From Actinomycetota bacterium (GTDB lineage: Bacteria > Actinomycetota > Thermoleophilia > Gaiellales > Gaiellaceae), in assembly GCA_019236545.1 (NCBI GenBank), contig JAFAIV010000157.1, positions 1 through 5,419 on the forward strand: 5,419 bases of DNA, read 5' to 3'. The notes under the pieces are model-generated. The model was not told the origin of the DNA and ran no database searches. It worked only from the letters and a program-made list of their open reading frames with translations. The stretch's first letter is position 1, and the number at the start of each line of letters is the position of its first letter. Both the position numbers and the translations under genes were made by a program. Positions 4,904 through 5,419 of the stretch are shown piece after piece.

Positions 4904-5419
4904 ACGAGCCAAGGCGCGACGAGCAGCGCCATCACGTCGAACCAGACATAGCCGCTGGCGACGCCGCTCGGCGGGTTCCCGTCCACGATCCCCGTCCCGG
5001 GCAGGTGCGCCGCCCAGCGCCACGTCCCGATCGACGTGCCGTACAGCTCGAGCGCGCCGACGACGACGAAGACGCCTGCGTAGGCGGCCCGCGCGCGGGA
5101 GCGCCAGAGGAACGCGAGCAGGAGCGGGACCCCGAACGCGCCCGCGAGGTCGAGGCGCGGCAGGACGGTCAGCCCGGCGATCCCCCACACGGCGGCGCCC
5201 GTGGCGGCGACCGCGACGAGCCGTCGCGACGGGACGATCCCAGCCAATGCGACGCCGCTCGGGTAGACGAGCCCGTGCGCGGGTGGGATGAAGAGCGGCA
5301 GATTGTGGAGCCGGTAGTGGTAGACGCCCCAGACGAGCGACCCGGTCACCTCGCCGACGGTGGCGAAGCAGACGACGCCGAGCGCCTGCGCGCGCGCGAG
5401 CGCGGGGAGGGGGCGGAGC
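4771..5419 (-). CDS. Multi-pass membrane protein of unknown function (5' end missing)
   Basis: The frame is open from the right edge to the TAG at 4773-4771, giving 215 visible residues (first whole codon at 5418). A GTG at 5349 could be called as start but is rejected: the codons before it read ALGVVCFATVGEVTGSLVW, a membrane segment continuous with what follows. Hydrophobic segments lie at about residues 12-31, 42-62, 66-86, 91-105, 112-130 and 157-176, separated by short basic or polar loops, so at least five or six membrane spans are likely. Distinctive loops are YHYRLHNLPLFIPPAHGLVY (33-52) and GTWRWAAHLPGTGIVDGNPP with SGVASGYVWFD (131-161); histidines, tryptophans and the PPAHG and GNPPSG motifs look conserved and could form a site in the membrane. 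I cannot assign a function. The last 44 or so codons form a polar tail that overlaps the convergent 107-residue gene. Confidence 0.8.
   Translation of the reverse strand, partial: LRPLPALARAQALGVVCFATVGEVTGSLVWGVYHYRLHNLPLFIPPAHGLVYPSGVALAGIVPSRRLVAVAATGAAVWGIAGLTVLPRLDLAGAFGVPLLLAFLWRSRARAAYAGVFVVVGALELYGTSIGTWRWAAHLPGTGIVDGNPPSGVASGYVWFDVMALLVAPWLVYAAGTLKPKRATRSSGDVRSSIRLIEPIGTISASGESPSGSLT

Noticed and set aside
4307..5188. A 293-codon minus-strand open frame across the kinase-like and 107-residue genes.
   Set aside because: Arg/Asp/Val-rich shadow with no domains; it conflicts with three better-supported genes.
4771..5349. GTG at 5349 as the start of the membrane protein.
   Set aside because: The frame stays open to the window edge and the upstream codons encode a membrane segment continuous with the protein.
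1..5419. tRNA or rRNA genes, CRISPR arrays, insertion sequences, direct repeats, riboswitches.
   Set aside because: Reading through both strands gave no recognisable example, and almost every base is accounted for by protein-coding genes.

Overview
The window is dense, very GC-rich bacterial chromosome with G or C at almost every third codon position and no gap between genes longer than 44 bases. Six of the seven visible start codons are GTG. The order pdxT-yebC-ruvC-ruvA-ruvB is the classic actinobacterial neighbourhood, so the source is most likely an actinomycetote. A deep-branching class such as Thermoleophilia would fit the style of the accessory genes, but that is an impression and not demonstrated. 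No sign of mobile elements, tRNA, rRNA or CRISPR was seen.

Layout from left to right. The 3' part of pdxT (glutaminase of vitamin B6 synthesis) runs in from the left edge and overlaps yebC (TACO1/YebC translation-factor family) by 14 bases. yebC meets a reverse-strand SAM-dependent methyltransferase gene tail to tail; the two share the palindrome CTAG as their stop codons. Only 44 bases separate the methyltransferase from the divergently transcribed ruvC. ruvC, ruvA and ruvB then follow with 4-base ATGA/GTGA overlaps and encode the complete Holliday-junction branch-migration and resolution machine. Ten bases after ruvB is a small P-loop kinase-like protein of unknown substrate, then a 107-residue protein of unknown function. 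The latter converges on, and overlaps by 133 bases, a reverse-strand multi-pass membrane protein whose start lies beyond the right edge.

The most interesting signal is regulatory. The four genes that begin without a Shine-Dalgarno sequence (methyltransferase, ruvC, kinase-like gene, 107-residue gene) each have a TANNNT -10-like hexamer ending 6 or 7 bases before a GTG start. That is the geometry expected of leaderless mRNAs. At the last two, the TAG stop codon of the preceding gene supplies the first three bases of the hexamer. The genes inside the overlapping operons (yebC, ruvA and, weakly, ruvB) instead have Shine-Dalgarno-like purine tracts. The window therefore seems to use two initiation modes: leaderless for transcription-unit heads and Shine-Dalgarno or coupled initiation for internal genes. 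I see no clear evidence of a wholly new multi-gene system. The best candidates for new biology are this promoter architecture, the two uncharacterised proteins behind ruvB, and the reverse-strand methyltransferase splitting yebC from ruvC.
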